A stretch of DNA of 22,348 bases from Clostridium_AD sp047624165 (GTDB taxonomy: Bacteria > Bacillota > Clostridia > Clostridiales > Clostridiaceae). This document shows, piece by piece, positions 1 to 6,792 of the stretch (position 1 is the stretch's first letter; every line of letters begins with the position of its first letter). The translations under genes and the position numbers were made by a program. The DNA is taken from contig JBLHPD010000059.1 in assembly GCA_047624165.1 (NCBI GenBank), forward strand, positions 1 to 22,348. The letters run 5' to 3'. The notes below the pieces were generated by a model that worked only from the letters and a program-made list of their open reading frames with translations, did not search any database and was not told the DNA's origin.

Positions 1-312
1 GACACTCATTTACATGATTTAAGTAGTCTTCTAATGAGAAGAATGAAAAATGGGAAATGGAGTCTTGAAAACGCATTTTTTATAATGGATGCATATGATG
101 ATATAAATGTAATATATAAAAGCGATATAGAGGTAATGGCAGCATTTATGGAATTCCCTCAGGAGTACTGGCAAATAGGGATTCAATATTACTGGGAAAA
201 AAAGGATTGGGGAGAAGAATTTTTTTTGAAGAAGCTTCAAAAATCATATGAGGATAGAGTGGATAAGCAAACTTTTATTAATAAATTTAGAGAAATAAAA
301 TATGGGAGGTAG
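1..312 (+). CDS. CotS-family spore coat protein, C-terminal part (5' end outside window)
   Basis: The reading frame is open from base 1 to a TAG at 310-312, giving about 103 residues, so this is the C-terminal third of a longer protein. It begins DTHLHDLSSLL, which matches the HD-x-x-N/S-L step after the catalytic DFD in the two intact CotS-like proteins at 1410 and 3775. It then carries the family C-terminal pattern of an aromatic-P followed by an aromatic and R/Q-x-Y (EFPQEYWQIGIQYYW, residues about 59-73). CotS relatives have an aminoglycoside-phosphotransferase (kinase) fold and are found in the spore coat of Bacillus; the clostridial role is inferred. Catalytic residues lie upstream of the window and cannot be assessed. 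The next gene's SD overlaps this stop, suggesting co-transcription. Confidence 0.85.
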   Translation, partial: DTHLHDLSSLLMRRMKNGKWSLENAFFIMDAYDDINVIYKSDIEVMAAFMEFPQEYWQIGIQYYWEKKDWGEEFFLKKLQKSYEDRVDKQTFINKFREIKYGR

Positions 313-316
313 TATT

Positions 317-541
317 GTGGGAAAAGACAAAAGGGACATGTACAATGATGAGCTCCAAATTGACATAATAGAGACGCAGGAATCCACTGTAGAGGAATAT
401 GATATGAAGCTTGAAAATATGGAGGAGGAGGTTAAAAAACTTAAAAAAATAAGAAAAAGACAAAAGAAACTTTGCGAACTAGAATTTGAACAAAGAGAAA
501 TATTAAAGAAGATGGACAAAAACTATAAAAAGAATAGGTAG
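317..541 (+). CDS. Small charged coiled-coil protein of unknown function
   Basis: Encodes 74 residues if it starts at GTG 317, which has GGAGGT at 304-309 with a 7-base spacer. An in-frame ATG at 302 has no SD and lies inside the upstream gene, so GTG is preferred. The SD overlaps the last codons of the CotS-like gene, indicating translational coupling. The sequence is highly charged; residues about 25-70 (VEEYDMKLENMEEEVKKLKK and on) have heptad-like spacing of L/M/I with many K/E, typical of a single long coiled coil. There is no signal peptide, TM segment or cysteine pair. I do not recognise a family. Its place between two coat-type genes suggests a structural or adaptor role in the spore, which is inference. 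Confidence 0.7.
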   Translation: MGKDKRDMYNDELQIDIIETQESTVEEYDMKLENMEEEVKKLKKIRKRQKKLCELEFEQREILKKMDKNYKKNR

Positions 542-589
542 CGCTTAGCTATAATATAGCAATTAATATATCTAATTAGAGGTGGTCTA

Positions 590-1354
590 ATGGCAATAAG
601 CATCTATAATGAATTTTCTGACTATATGATGTTTAAAGGTATTAAAAACGTAGATAAAATTGAATCTAAATATGGCAATATAGAATCAGACATAACTGAA
701 GAATTATTAATAGAACAGTTTGGCGCTATTTATGCTTTTCATGAAAAATCTTTGGGATTTAATGAATATCTAAGGAATAGGTTAAATAACAATACCGGTA
801 AAGTTATAGAGGAATATAAAATTTCTATTAAAAAGCTGGCGTGCGATATAAATAAAATAAAAAGAGATGAACCTAAAAATTCATTTGAAGAATTAATTAT
901 TAAATATGGAAATGAGGTTATAAATAGAGGAGAAGAGTGTATAAGAGAAGTGTACCAAACAGACTATATTGGAATTATAACAAGAAGCATGAGGCGGAGC
1001 GAAATATGTCTGGGTAATACAGGTTTTCAAAACCTTAGGAAAAATGATTTTACTTACGTAGTTAGTTTTGAAGATTGTAATTATAACATGGTGGAAATGG
1101 ATTGTTTTCTTTTGCTTAGTAAATTAAAAAGAAAAGGAGCGGAACTCGATTTCCATAAGCTTATTAAAGAATTTTGTTATATTGAAGGGCTAGATTCAAG
1201 TAGTTCAAAATTTCTAATTGCTTTAATTTCTTATCCACGTGAATTTATGAGATGCTGCAATAGGTATAGGCAAGGTAAAAAAGAATGGCATAAGGACAGG
1301 TTTTCTGAGAAACTTATAAAAGCTTTAATTCAAGATGGAGATTCTTTAATTTAA
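590..1354 (+). CDS. Truncated CotS-family pseudokinase-like protein
   Basis: Encodes 254 residues; ATG 590 is preceded by AGAGGTGG a few bases upstream. The C-lobe aligns by eye with the intact CotS-like neighbours: IEQFGAIYAFHEKSLGF corresponds to their ALAELHRASEGF/QLAYMHIASKGY, and FLIALISYPREFMRCCNRYR to YAFLVFPQRYWRLCNRFY. The N-lobe, about 100 residues in the relatives, is replaced by about 35 residues. The catalytic loop HxDLxxxN has become L141-G-N143-T-G-F-Q-N148 and the metal-binding DFD has become S159-F-E161, so phosphotransfer is unlikely. The frame is intact, with a normal SD and family-specific C-terminal pattern retained, so this looks like a maintained non-catalytic paralogue rather than a pseudogene. 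Role in the coat is inferred from its neighbours. Confidence 0.75.
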   Translation: MAISIYNEFSDYMMFKGIKNVDKIESKYGNIESDITEELLIEQFGAIYAFHEKSLGFNEYLRNRLNNNTGKVIEEYKISIKKLACDINKIKRDEPKNSFEELIIKYGNEVINRGEECIREVYQTDYIGIITRSMRRSEICLGNTGFQNLRKNDFTYVVSFEDCNYNMVEMDCFLLLSKLKRKGAELDFHKLIKEFCYIEGLDSSSSKFLIALISYPREFMRCCNRYRQGKKEWHKDRFSEKLIKALIQDGDSLI

Positions 1355-1409
1355 ATTAGCAATGTAATGACAAGGCGGTATCAGGAGTGATAATAAAAGA
1401 GGTGAGAAC

Positions 1410-2465
1410 ATGTTAGACGTTAGATATAAAGATAGGGCTTATTTAAGTAAATATGATTTAGATGTAAATTTATTTAGCGAATTTGATCTATTGGTTTTTG
1501 ATGTTATTCCAGTAAGAAAAGTATTTATACTTAATACTGATAAAGGGGATAAAATTTTAAAAAAAGTTAACTATGGTGTTTCGCAACTTGAATTTATTAA
1601 TTATGGTATTGAGTATATTAAAAATAACAATTTTAATAGAATCATCGAATTTGAAAAGACTAAAAATAAACTCATATATGTTCCTTGGAAAGATGATATA
1701 TATTGTATTATGAATTTAGTAGAAGGGAGAGAATGTGAGTATAGTAATCCGGTGGATGTTATGCTCACGTCTAGTGCACTTGCAGAGCTTCACAGGGCAT
1801 CGGAAGGGTTTATAAATGAAGAGGAATTTGATAGGGTTATCGCTAAAAATAAGCAGCGGTACTTATGTGGTAGAGCAATAGAAAATTATAATAAAAAATT
1901 AAAAGAACTTAAATTTTTTAAAAAGCTCGCAACTCTTCATGAGAATAAAAATGAATTTGATTATATATTTCTAGACCACGCTGAGTATTATGAGGAAAAT
2001 ATAATAAAAAGTATAAAAATTCTCCAAGCATCAGAGTATTACACTTTATGTAAAGAAAAAGACAAAATCGTTTTTTGTCATCACGACTTAGCTCACCATA
2101 ATATATTGATTAATAAGGAAGAGGTATACTTCTTAGATTTTGATTATGCGGTTGTAGATTTAAAGGTACATGATATTTGTAATTTTATAAATAAAGTAAT
2201 TAAAAATTTTGCTTATGATGTAGAAAAATGCTATAGCATAATAAGCAAATATACAGAAGTAAATAAGTTAGACAATCGGGAATTAAAGGTATTGTACGGT
2301 ATGCTCAGTTTTCCAGAGGATTTTTACAGTGTAGCTAGAGATTATTACACAAGGGCGAAACAGTGGAGTGAAGAGGTGTTTTTAAGTAGATTAAGGAAAA
2401 AAGTGGAATGTAGAGAAGATAGAGAAGAGTTTTTAGAGGCGTTTAAGAATCATTATAATTGTTAA
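1410..2465 (+). CDS. CotS-family spore coat protein (kinase-fold)
   Basis: Encodes 351 residues, the usual length of CotS/YutH-type proteins. ATG 1410 follows GAGGTG at 1400-1405. The APH/choline-kinase-like fold is shown by the Brenner-type motif H224-H-D226-L-A-H-H-N231 and the DFD at 243-245, both intact. The C-terminal family pattern FPEDFYSVARDYY follows. An N-lobe lysine region (KILKKVNYG, residues about 48-56) matches the 3775 paralogue's KCLKKINYG and may bind nucleotide. CotS is a spore coat component in B. subtilis; the phosphorylated substrate, if any, is unknown. It is the last gene of the forward cluster and faces the glycosyltransferase across a shared terminator. Confidence 0.88.
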   Translation: MLDVRYKDRAYLSKYDLDVNLFSEFDLLVFDVIPVRKVFILNTDKGDKILKKVNYGVSQLEFINYGIEYIKNNNFNRIIEFEKTKNKLIYVPWKDDIYCIMNLVEGRECEYSNPVDVMLTSSALAELHRASEGFINEEEFDRVIAKNKQRYLCGRAIENYNKKLKELKFFKKLATLHENKNEFDYIFLDHAEYYEENIIKSIKILQASEYYTLCKEKDKIVFCHHDLAHHNILINKEEVYFLDFDYAVVDLKVHDICNFINKVIKNFAYDVEKCYSIISKYTEVNKLDNRELKVLYGMLSFPEDFYSVARDYYTRAKQWSEEVFLSRLRKKVECREDREEFLEAFKNHYNC

Positions 2466-2469
2466 TAAA

Positions 2470-2512
2470 CAAACCCCACAAACAGTGATAAAAACACTGT
2501 CTGCGGGGTTTG
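2470..2512. terminator. Bidirectional intrinsic terminator between convergent genes
   Basis: Arms 2471-2487 and 2495-2511 form a 17-position stem with a 7-base loop, extendable by one C-G pair. On the + strand two positions are A-C mismatches; read on the - strand the same positions are U-G wobbles, so the stem is more continuous in the transcript of the glycosyltransferase gene. A T-rich tract follows on both sides (TTTGGTTTT on +; TTTGTTTATT on -). Confidence 0.88.
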
Positions 2513-2520
2513 GTTTTAGT

Positions 2521-3642
2521 TTACTTAATTATATTTTTATAAGCATTTAGAGTATCTAAAGCGGTATGTTCCCAAGTTAGGGTAGAAGCTCTTTTTAATC
2601 CTTTAGTTATAAGAGACTTTCTTAGGGCATCATCATGAAGCACGTTATACATTTTCTCGCTTAAGTCATTAACATCATATGGATCTACAAGCAAAGTTGA
2701 ATCCTTAACGATTTCTGGAATAGAGGTAGCGTTAGAAGCAATTACAGGTACTCCACAAGCCATTGCTTCAATTGGGGGTAATCCAAAGCCTTCATAAAAA
2801 GAAGGGTATACAAATAGCTCACACGCGCTATACATGAAGGGGATATGGACCATAGATATAAACCCTGGAAAAATTACTTTATCATCAATGTGAAGATCTT
2901 GTGCTCTTTTTTTATATATATCATATGATTTACCCTTGCTGCCTGCAATGACTAGTTTTATATCTTTTTTTAATCTTGGTAAAAGTAGGCTAAAGGAATC
3001 CAGTAGTCCAAGAATATTCTTTCGAGGACTAAACCCGCCAATATAAAGAATATAGTCTCCTGTAATAGAGTAATTTTTTTCAATAATGGATTTACTAAGA
3101 GATTTGTCATAAGGTTTATAGATATCCTCACTAGCCAAATAAGTAACATATACCTTTTCTTTAGGAAAATTAAAAGTTTTAATGATATCTTCTTTTGAAT
3201 ATTCCGACACGGTAATTATTCCATCGCACATGGGAATAATATTGGGCAATTGTTCGTTAAAAATTTTTAGATATTGCGGGCTAACTGTATCTGGCATTTT
3301 ATACGGAATAACATCATGTAGTGTAATAACAAAGGGACAGTTCTTAACATTAGGTAGTCCGATACCATTTTGAGGAACGTGGTATATGTCTATTTGCTTG
3401 TCGATTAAAGTATTAGAGTTATTCACTTCATCCCAGAAATTTTTTTGATTATCTTGTTTAATATTTTTTATATGAAAATTTTCTTTAAAGGGTATGGCGA
3501 GATCACAGTCGTCGGGCACAAAAAGTAAATAATCATTATAGTTGTCTATTTTATTTAAAGAGCGAATTAGTTGGTAAGAATAGGTTCCTATACCAGTTCC
3601 TCTATACCATTTTGCGGCTCTAGCATCAATTCCAATTTTCAT
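2521..3642 (-). CDS. GT4-family glycosyltransferase (CotSA-like)
   Basis: Encodes 373 residues. The ATG at 3642-3640 is preceded on the - strand by AAGGAG (complement of 3650-3655) with a good spacer. GT-B fold, retaining GT4 (glycosyl transferases group 1) features: the N-terminal glycine-rich MKIGIDARAAKWYRGTGIGT, the mid-chain linker LYIGGFSPRKN at the start of the C-terminal Rossmann domain, and the E284-x7-E292 nucleotide-sugar motif in YEGFGLPPIEAMACG. No signal peptide or TM segment, so it should act in the (mother-cell) cytosol. It lies between CotS-like genes; in Bacillus the CotS partner CotSA is also a glycosyltransferase, so a role in glycosylating the spore surface is likely. Donor and acceptor are not readable from sequence. 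Confidence 0.88.
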   Translation of the reverse strand: MKIGIDARAAKWYRGTGIGTYSYQLIRSLNKIDNYNDYLLFVPDDCDLAIPFKENFHIKNIKQDNQKNFWDEVNNSNTLIDKQIDIYHVPQNGIGLPNVKNCPFVITLHDVIPYKMPDTVSPQYLKIFNEQLPNIIPMCDGIITVSEYSKEDIIKTFNFPKEKVYVTYLASEDIYKPYDKSLSKSIIEKNYSITGDYILYIGGFSPRKNILGLLDSFSLLLPRLKKDIKLVIAGSKGKSYDIYKKRAQDLHIDDKVIFPGFISMVHIPFMYSACELFVYPSFYEGFGLPPIEAMACGVPVIASNATSIPEIVKDSTLLVDPYDVNDLSEKMYNVLHDDALRKSLITKGLKRASTLTWEHTALDTLNAYKNIIK

Positions 3643-3774
3643 TTTAAGACTCCTTAAACACTGATTTAATATATGAATATACTTTATTATATTAAGAAAG
3701 GTATAAATGTTGTTAAAACATATAAGAATTTATTCTAAAAAAAAATATTAGTAATATAAATTATAGAGGGGGGG

Positions 3775-4788
3775 ATGAGTAACATGATGAGGGAATTTGA
3801 AATTGAAAGACAATATGGTATTAAAATAGAAAGTATACGTCCTAATAAGGGAGTATATCTTTTGAAGACAGATGATGGAGCAAAATGTCTAAAGAAAATT
3901 AATTATGGAACACAAAAACTTTTGTTCGTGTACGGAGCCAAAGAGCATCTTGTAAATAATGGATTTGACAAGGTAGATAGGTATTTTTTGAATACTGAAG
4001 GGAACCCATATGCCTTGGTTAATGAAGATATTTATACACTATCCTCATGGATAGATGGTCGAGAATGTGATTTTCATAATGAAGAGGATTTAGTTTGCGC
4101 TGCAAAACAATTAGCTTATATGCATATCGCATCCAAGGGATATGAGCCGCCAGAAAATAGCAAGCTAAAAACAGATCTTGGAAGATGGCCGTATTTAATG
4201 GAAAAAAGAATAAAGTCCTTTGATAAAATGCAAGCTATGATTAGAAAAAAGAAAAATTTTAAAACAGATTTTGATATTAATTATATTAAGAGTGTGGATG
4301 CTCAAAAGGAATTAGCTAAAAAAGCTATGGCTATATTGGATGATTCTATGTATTTTGACATATGTAGGACAACGGAAGAAGAAAAAGGATTTTGCCACCA
4401 TGATTATACACATCATAACATTGTTATTGATAAAAATAATGATGTTAACATAATTGATTTTGATTACTGCAAAAGAGAAGTAAAAGCATTTGATTTATCA
4501 AATTTTTTGATAAAAGTGCTTAAGAAGCAGGATTGGGACATAAAATATGCTGAAATAATATTACAAGCATATAGCAGTGTAAATCCTCTGTTAGAAGAAG
4601 AATATAGACTCATTTATGCATTTTTAGTATTTCCTCAACGCTATTGGAGGCTTTGCAATAGATTCTATTATAACGAAGTTACCTGGATTCAAAATACCTT
4701 TAACAAGAAGATGGAGGAATTAATTTCTGAAAAAGAAAAGAGTATGGCATTTATTGAAGAATATAAGAAAGTCTTCAATCAGAGGTAA
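3775..4788 (+). CDS. CotS-family spore coat protein (kinase-fold)
   Basis: Encodes 337 residues with intact catalytic motifs: H208-H-D210-Y-T-H-H-N215 and D228-F-D230, plus the C-terminal FPQRYWRLCNRFYYNEVTW signature. An N-lobe KCLKKINYG resembles the paralogue at 1410. The start is uncertain by a few residues: a G-rich SD (GAGGGGGGG at 3766-3774) directly abuts ATG 3775, giving about 5 bases from GAGG; ATG 3784 or 3787 would give a more usual distance. The gene is divergent from the glycosyltransferase with 132 bases between. It is followed by a terminator and then yabG, whose protease processes coat proteins in Bacillus. Function beyond coat association is not known. Confidence 0.88.
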   Translation: MSNMMREFEIERQYGIKIESIRPNKGVYLLKTDDGAKCLKKINYGTQKLLFVYGAKEHLVNNGFDKVDRYFLNTEGNPYALVNEDIYTLSSWIDGRECDFHNEEDLVCAAKQLAYMHIASKGYEPPENSKLKTDLGRWPYLMEKRIKSFDKMQAMIRKKKNFKTDFDINYIKSVDAQKELAKKAMAILDDSMYFDICRTTEEEKGFCHHDYTHHNIVIDKNNDVNIIDFDYCKREVKAFDLSNFLIKVLKKQDWDIKYAEIILQAYSSVNPLLEEEYRLIYAFLVFPQRYWRLCNRFYYNEVTWIQNTFNKKMEELISEKEKSMAFIEEYKKVFNQR

Positions 4789-4808
4789 TATAAATCAATC
4801 TATTTATT

Positions 4809-4841
4809 AAAGTTATGTAGATTTAATATTTACATAACTTT
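4809..4841 (+). terminator. Intrinsic terminator after CotS-family gene
   Basis: An 11-bp perfect stem (4809-4819 with 4831-4841) has an 11-base AT loop and runs into TTTTTT at 4840-4845. It separates the coat gene from the yabG promoter. Confidence 0.85.
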
Positions 4842-4850
4842 TTTTATTTC

Positions 4851-4877
4851 ACCCATTATCTATATTTTCATAATATA
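4851..4877 (+). promoter_or_regulatory. Probable sigmaK promoter of yabG
   Basis: AC at 4851-4852 (in CACC) is followed after 16 bases by CATAATATA at 4869-4877, matching the sigmaK consensus AC-N16/17-CATAnnnTA known from Bacillus. yabG is a sigmaK gene in B. subtilis, which supports the assignment. The start codon lies 30 bases downstream. Seen by eye only. Confidence 0.55.
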
Positions 4878-4907
4878 TATTATGAGTTTAAATATGGAGG
4901 TGGTATT

Positions 4908-5822
4908 ATGAAAATAGGGGATATTGTAGTGAGAAAATCCTACGGGGGAGACATTACCTTTAAAATAATAGATATTATGCCAGGCGATGGTAATGATTTA
5001 TATTTACTTAAGGGGATAAATTTAAGAATAGAAGCAGATTCTTTAAGCGAGGATTTAGAATTAGTATCAGAAAATAACATTGGTGAAATTGATAAGGTTT
5101 TTAATAAAAAAGTAAATGCATCTATTAAAAGAATACTAATGAATAGGATTAAAGGAACTAGAGGAGAAAGAGCAACGCCTATAAATGTTACTGGGAAAAT
5201 TAAAGATTTACAGTTGAAACAAGAAAAATATAAAGAATACAAAAATAATGATATGACTTTTGGAAGGCCAGGGAAAATACTACATGTTGATGGGGACGCA
5301 GAATATTTAGAGGTTTGTCTAAAAACTTATAAGCAGCTATCATTAGACGCTGTAGGTAGAGTAATACCAGAAAAGAATCAACCAAATGAAATAGTAGATT
5401 TAGTTAAAGAGATCAAGCCGGATATAGTAGTAATAACAGGGCATGATGGAATGGTAAAAGGAATAACTGAATATTTAAATTTAAACAATTACAGAAATTC
5501 AAAGTACTATGTAGAGTCAGTAATGGCACTTAGAGCTTATAATAGTAGTTATGATGATTTAGTTATATTTGCAGGGGCATGTCAATCTTGTTATGAGGCA
5601 ATTTTAGATGCTGGTGCCAATTTTGCTTCTTCTCCAAATCGTGTCTTAATACATTGTTTAGATCCCGTTTTAGTTTCTGAGAAGATTGCATATACAAATA
5701 TAGAGAATGTTGTAGCTATAGCAGATGTTATACGGAACACTATAACAGGAATTTCGGGTATAGGTGGATTACAAACTAGAGGGAAGTATAGAGAGGGGTT
5801 CCCTAAGTCTCAGTATATATAA
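4908..5822 (+). CDS. yabG: Sporulation-specific protease YabG
   Basis: Encodes 304 residues, close to the usual YabG length. ATG 4908 is preceded by GGAGGTGG. YabG is a cysteine-type protease of the late mother cell that trims spore coat and cortex-associated proteins. Family landmarks seen: the N-terminal SH3-like stretch MKIGDIVVRKSYGGDITFKI, PGKILHVDGDAEYLEVC in mid-chain, ITGHDG with His179, and FAGACQSCYEAILDAGANFA with Cys225 and Cys228. His179 and Cys225 are the likely catalytic pair by analogy with reported essential His and Cys in this family. The 3' neighbour is veg, as in Bacillus. The gene seems monocistronic, with its own promoter and intergenic repeats downstream. Confidence 0.95.
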   Translation: MKIGDIVVRKSYGGDITFKIIDIMPGDGNDLYLLKGINLRIEADSLSEDLELVSENNIGEIDKVFNKKVNASIKRILMNRIKGTRGERATPINVTGKIKDLQLKQEKYKEYKNNDMTFGRPGKILHVDGDAEYLEVCLKTYKQLSLDAVGRVIPEKNQPNEIVDLVKEIKPDIVVITGHDGMVKGITEYLNLNNYRNSKYYVESVMALRAYNSSYDDLVIFAGACQSCYEAILDAGANFASSPNRVLIHCLDPVLVSEKIAYTNIENVVAIADVIRNTITGISGIGGLQTRGKYREGFPKSQYI

Positions 5823-5881
5823 TAGGTAAGATCCATTCAACAAATATTTGGCTAGAATGATGGTTATTTCAAGCGCCTAAA
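5823..5881. repeat. Possible decayed copy of the palindromic repeat family
   Basis: The complement of the right end reads TTAGGCGCTTGAAATAA, resembling the family end TTAGGCATCTGAAAATAA, and is followed by TCTAGCCAA as in the copy at 19210. The left part (TAGGTAAGATC) only weakly matches and the hairpin is not intact. It begins immediately after the yabG stop, as other copies do. Confidence 0.3.
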
Positions 5882-5997
5882 TAAATTCATATATCTTGCA
5901 GGTGGCTTTGCTTATAAAATTGAATATATATATATTTAAAGGAGACACTATAAATGTAAGTATTTGAAATATATGCAATAAAATATATTAGGTGATT
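5882..5997 (+). other. AT-rich spacer with an SD followed by ATG-TAA
   Basis: No ORF of coding quality. AAAGGAGA at 5938-5945 is placed 8 bases before an ATG at 5954 that is followed at once by TAA (5957-5959). It is either the remnant of a lost small gene or a start-stop element. A run of TA repeats precedes it. Confidence 0.4.
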
Positions 5998-6164
5998 AGG
6001 CATCTGAAAAAATAGTAAGCCAAAGATGCAACGGATATTTTGAGCAAGTCAAGGAGAGCGGTTATCTTTTAATGATACTATCAGCGGGCTTGAGAGGTAA
6101 AGTATGACGCAAAATAGACTAGCATAGACTAGAATACTGACTAGTTATTATTTTGAAGATGCCT
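5998..6164 (+). repeat. Long palindromic repeat, copy A (MITE-like)
   Basis: The ends are AGGCATCT at 5998-6005 and its complement AGATGCCT at 6157-6164, each flanked by TTA. Inside, 6021-6042 matches the complement of 6744-6765 of copy B at 21 of 22 bases. ATACTATCAGC at 6075-6085 and AAAGTATGACGC at 6099-6110 also recur in B. It has no ORF. The arms can pair over much of the length as an imperfect hairpin. Confidence 0.8.
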
Positions 6165-6251
6165 TATAAGGTAAAGGTCCATAAAACAGAGAAAAATTAA
6201 TTATGTATAGAATAATCTATGAAAATGCATTTTGTTAACATAAAATTAACA

Positions 6252-6281
6252 TTGACAAAATTGTCGTAGTAGTGATAAAAT
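6252..6281 (+). promoter_or_regulatory. Upstream sigmaA promoter of veg (P1)
   Basis: TTGACA at 6252-6257 and TAAAAT at 6276-6281 are separated by 18 bases. GACAA/TTGTC around the -35 forms a short inverted repeat. It lies in tandem with the stronger promoter 40 bases downstream. Confidence 0.5.
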
Positions 6282-6291
6282 AATAAGTTGC

Positions 6292-6320
6292 TTGACAAAA
6301 AAAAGGTTATGGTGTATAAT
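6292..6320 (+). promoter_or_regulatory. Strong sigmaA promoter of veg (P2)
   Basis: Perfect consensus TTGACA (6292-6297), 17-base spacer, TATAAT (6315-6320). Transcription should begin near 6327, so the upstream ATG at 6326 cannot serve as the start codon. The veg promoter of B. subtilis is known as an exceptionally strong sigmaA promoter; the consensus match here agrees. Confidence 0.9.
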
Positions 6321-6346
6321 ATAAAATGTGGAAGAGGGTGCTTGCT

Positions 6347-6583
6347 GTGGAAAAAATAAATGTATTGACTTCAATAAAAGAAGAAATTGAAAGTCATGTT
6401 GGAGAAAGAGTAACACTAAAAGCTAATGGTGGAAGAAGAAAGATTCTTGTGGATAATGGTGTTATTGAAAAGACTTATCCAAGTATTTTTGTTATTAGAT
6501 TAGAAAAAGACACCCACAGGACAGTGACATATAGTTATTCAGATGTTTTGACAAAAACAGTTCAAATAGTTTTTGCAGGATAA
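6347..6583 (+). CDS. veg: Veg family protein
   Basis: Encodes 78 residues from GTG 6347, with GAGGGTG just upstream at about 6334-6340. The longer frame from ATG 6326 is rejected because that ATG overlaps the predicted transcription start. The core GERVTLKANGGRRK, then YPSIFVIRLE and VTYSYSDVLTKTVQIVF, is nearly identical in pattern to B. subtilis Veg (KRLTLKANGGRRK, YPSVFVIQL, VSYSYADILTETVEL), and the length fits. Veg is a small cytosolic protein linked in Bacillus to spore outgrowth and biofilm gene control; its biochemical activity is not firmly known. It follows yabG, as in Bacillus, is preceded by two vegetative promoters, and is closed by a terminator that begins at the stop codon. Two long repeats flank the unit in opposite orientation. 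Confidence 0.95.
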   Translation: MEKINVLTSIKEEIESHVGERVTLKANGGRRKILVDNGVIEKTYPSIFVIRLEKDTHRTVTYSYSDVLTKTVQIVFAG

Positions 6584-6615
6584 AACGATACTGTACCATA
6601 GTATCGTTTTTTATG
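6582..6615 (+). terminator. Intrinsic terminator of veg
   Basis: An 11-bp perfect stem (6582-6592 with 6600-6610) has a 7-base loop and is followed by TTTTTT. The left arm starts inside the TAA stop codon. Confidence 0.92.
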
Positions 6616-6631
6616 TTTATAAATATATAAA

Positions 6632-6792
6632 GTGATATTCAAGTAAATAATAAGTCAGTATACGAGTCTATTTCGCGTCATACTTTGCCTGCAGAACCTG
6701 CTGATAGTATAACTATCAACAGAACCTTCCTCCTAGTATGACCCAAAATATCCGTCGCATCTTTGACTTGTTATTTATTTTCATATCCCTAA
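6632..6792 (-). repeat. Long palindromic repeat, copy B (inverted relative to copy A)
   Basis: The complement reads as copy A: TTAGGGATATGAAAATAAAT at the start, then CAAAGATGCGACGG, GTCATACT, an apex hairpin (GTTGATAG/CTATCAGC), AAAGTATGACGC, and a mirrored end. The arms pair along nearly the whole length, for example GTCATACT with AGTATGAC and ATAACAAGTCA with TGACTTATTAT. No ORF. It sits 22 bases past the stem of the veg terminator. Confidence 0.8.

Noticed and set aside
548..560. GCTATAATATAGC palindrome as terminator
   Set aside because: Too short and without a T-tract; likely chance in AT-rich DNA.
3182..3373. Plus-strand frame inside the glycosyltransferase
   Set aside because: It overlaps fully with a gene having clear GT4 motifs and shows no SD.
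3643..3774. sigmaK promoters in the divergent coat gene spacer
   Set aside because: A CATATATTA match exists on the minus strand (3667-3675) but no AC lies at the right distance, and the plus strand has no full match.
6326..6346. ATG 6326 as the start of veg
   Set aside because: It lies at the predicted transcription start of the perfect sigmaA promoter, has no SD, and the extension is absent in known Veg.
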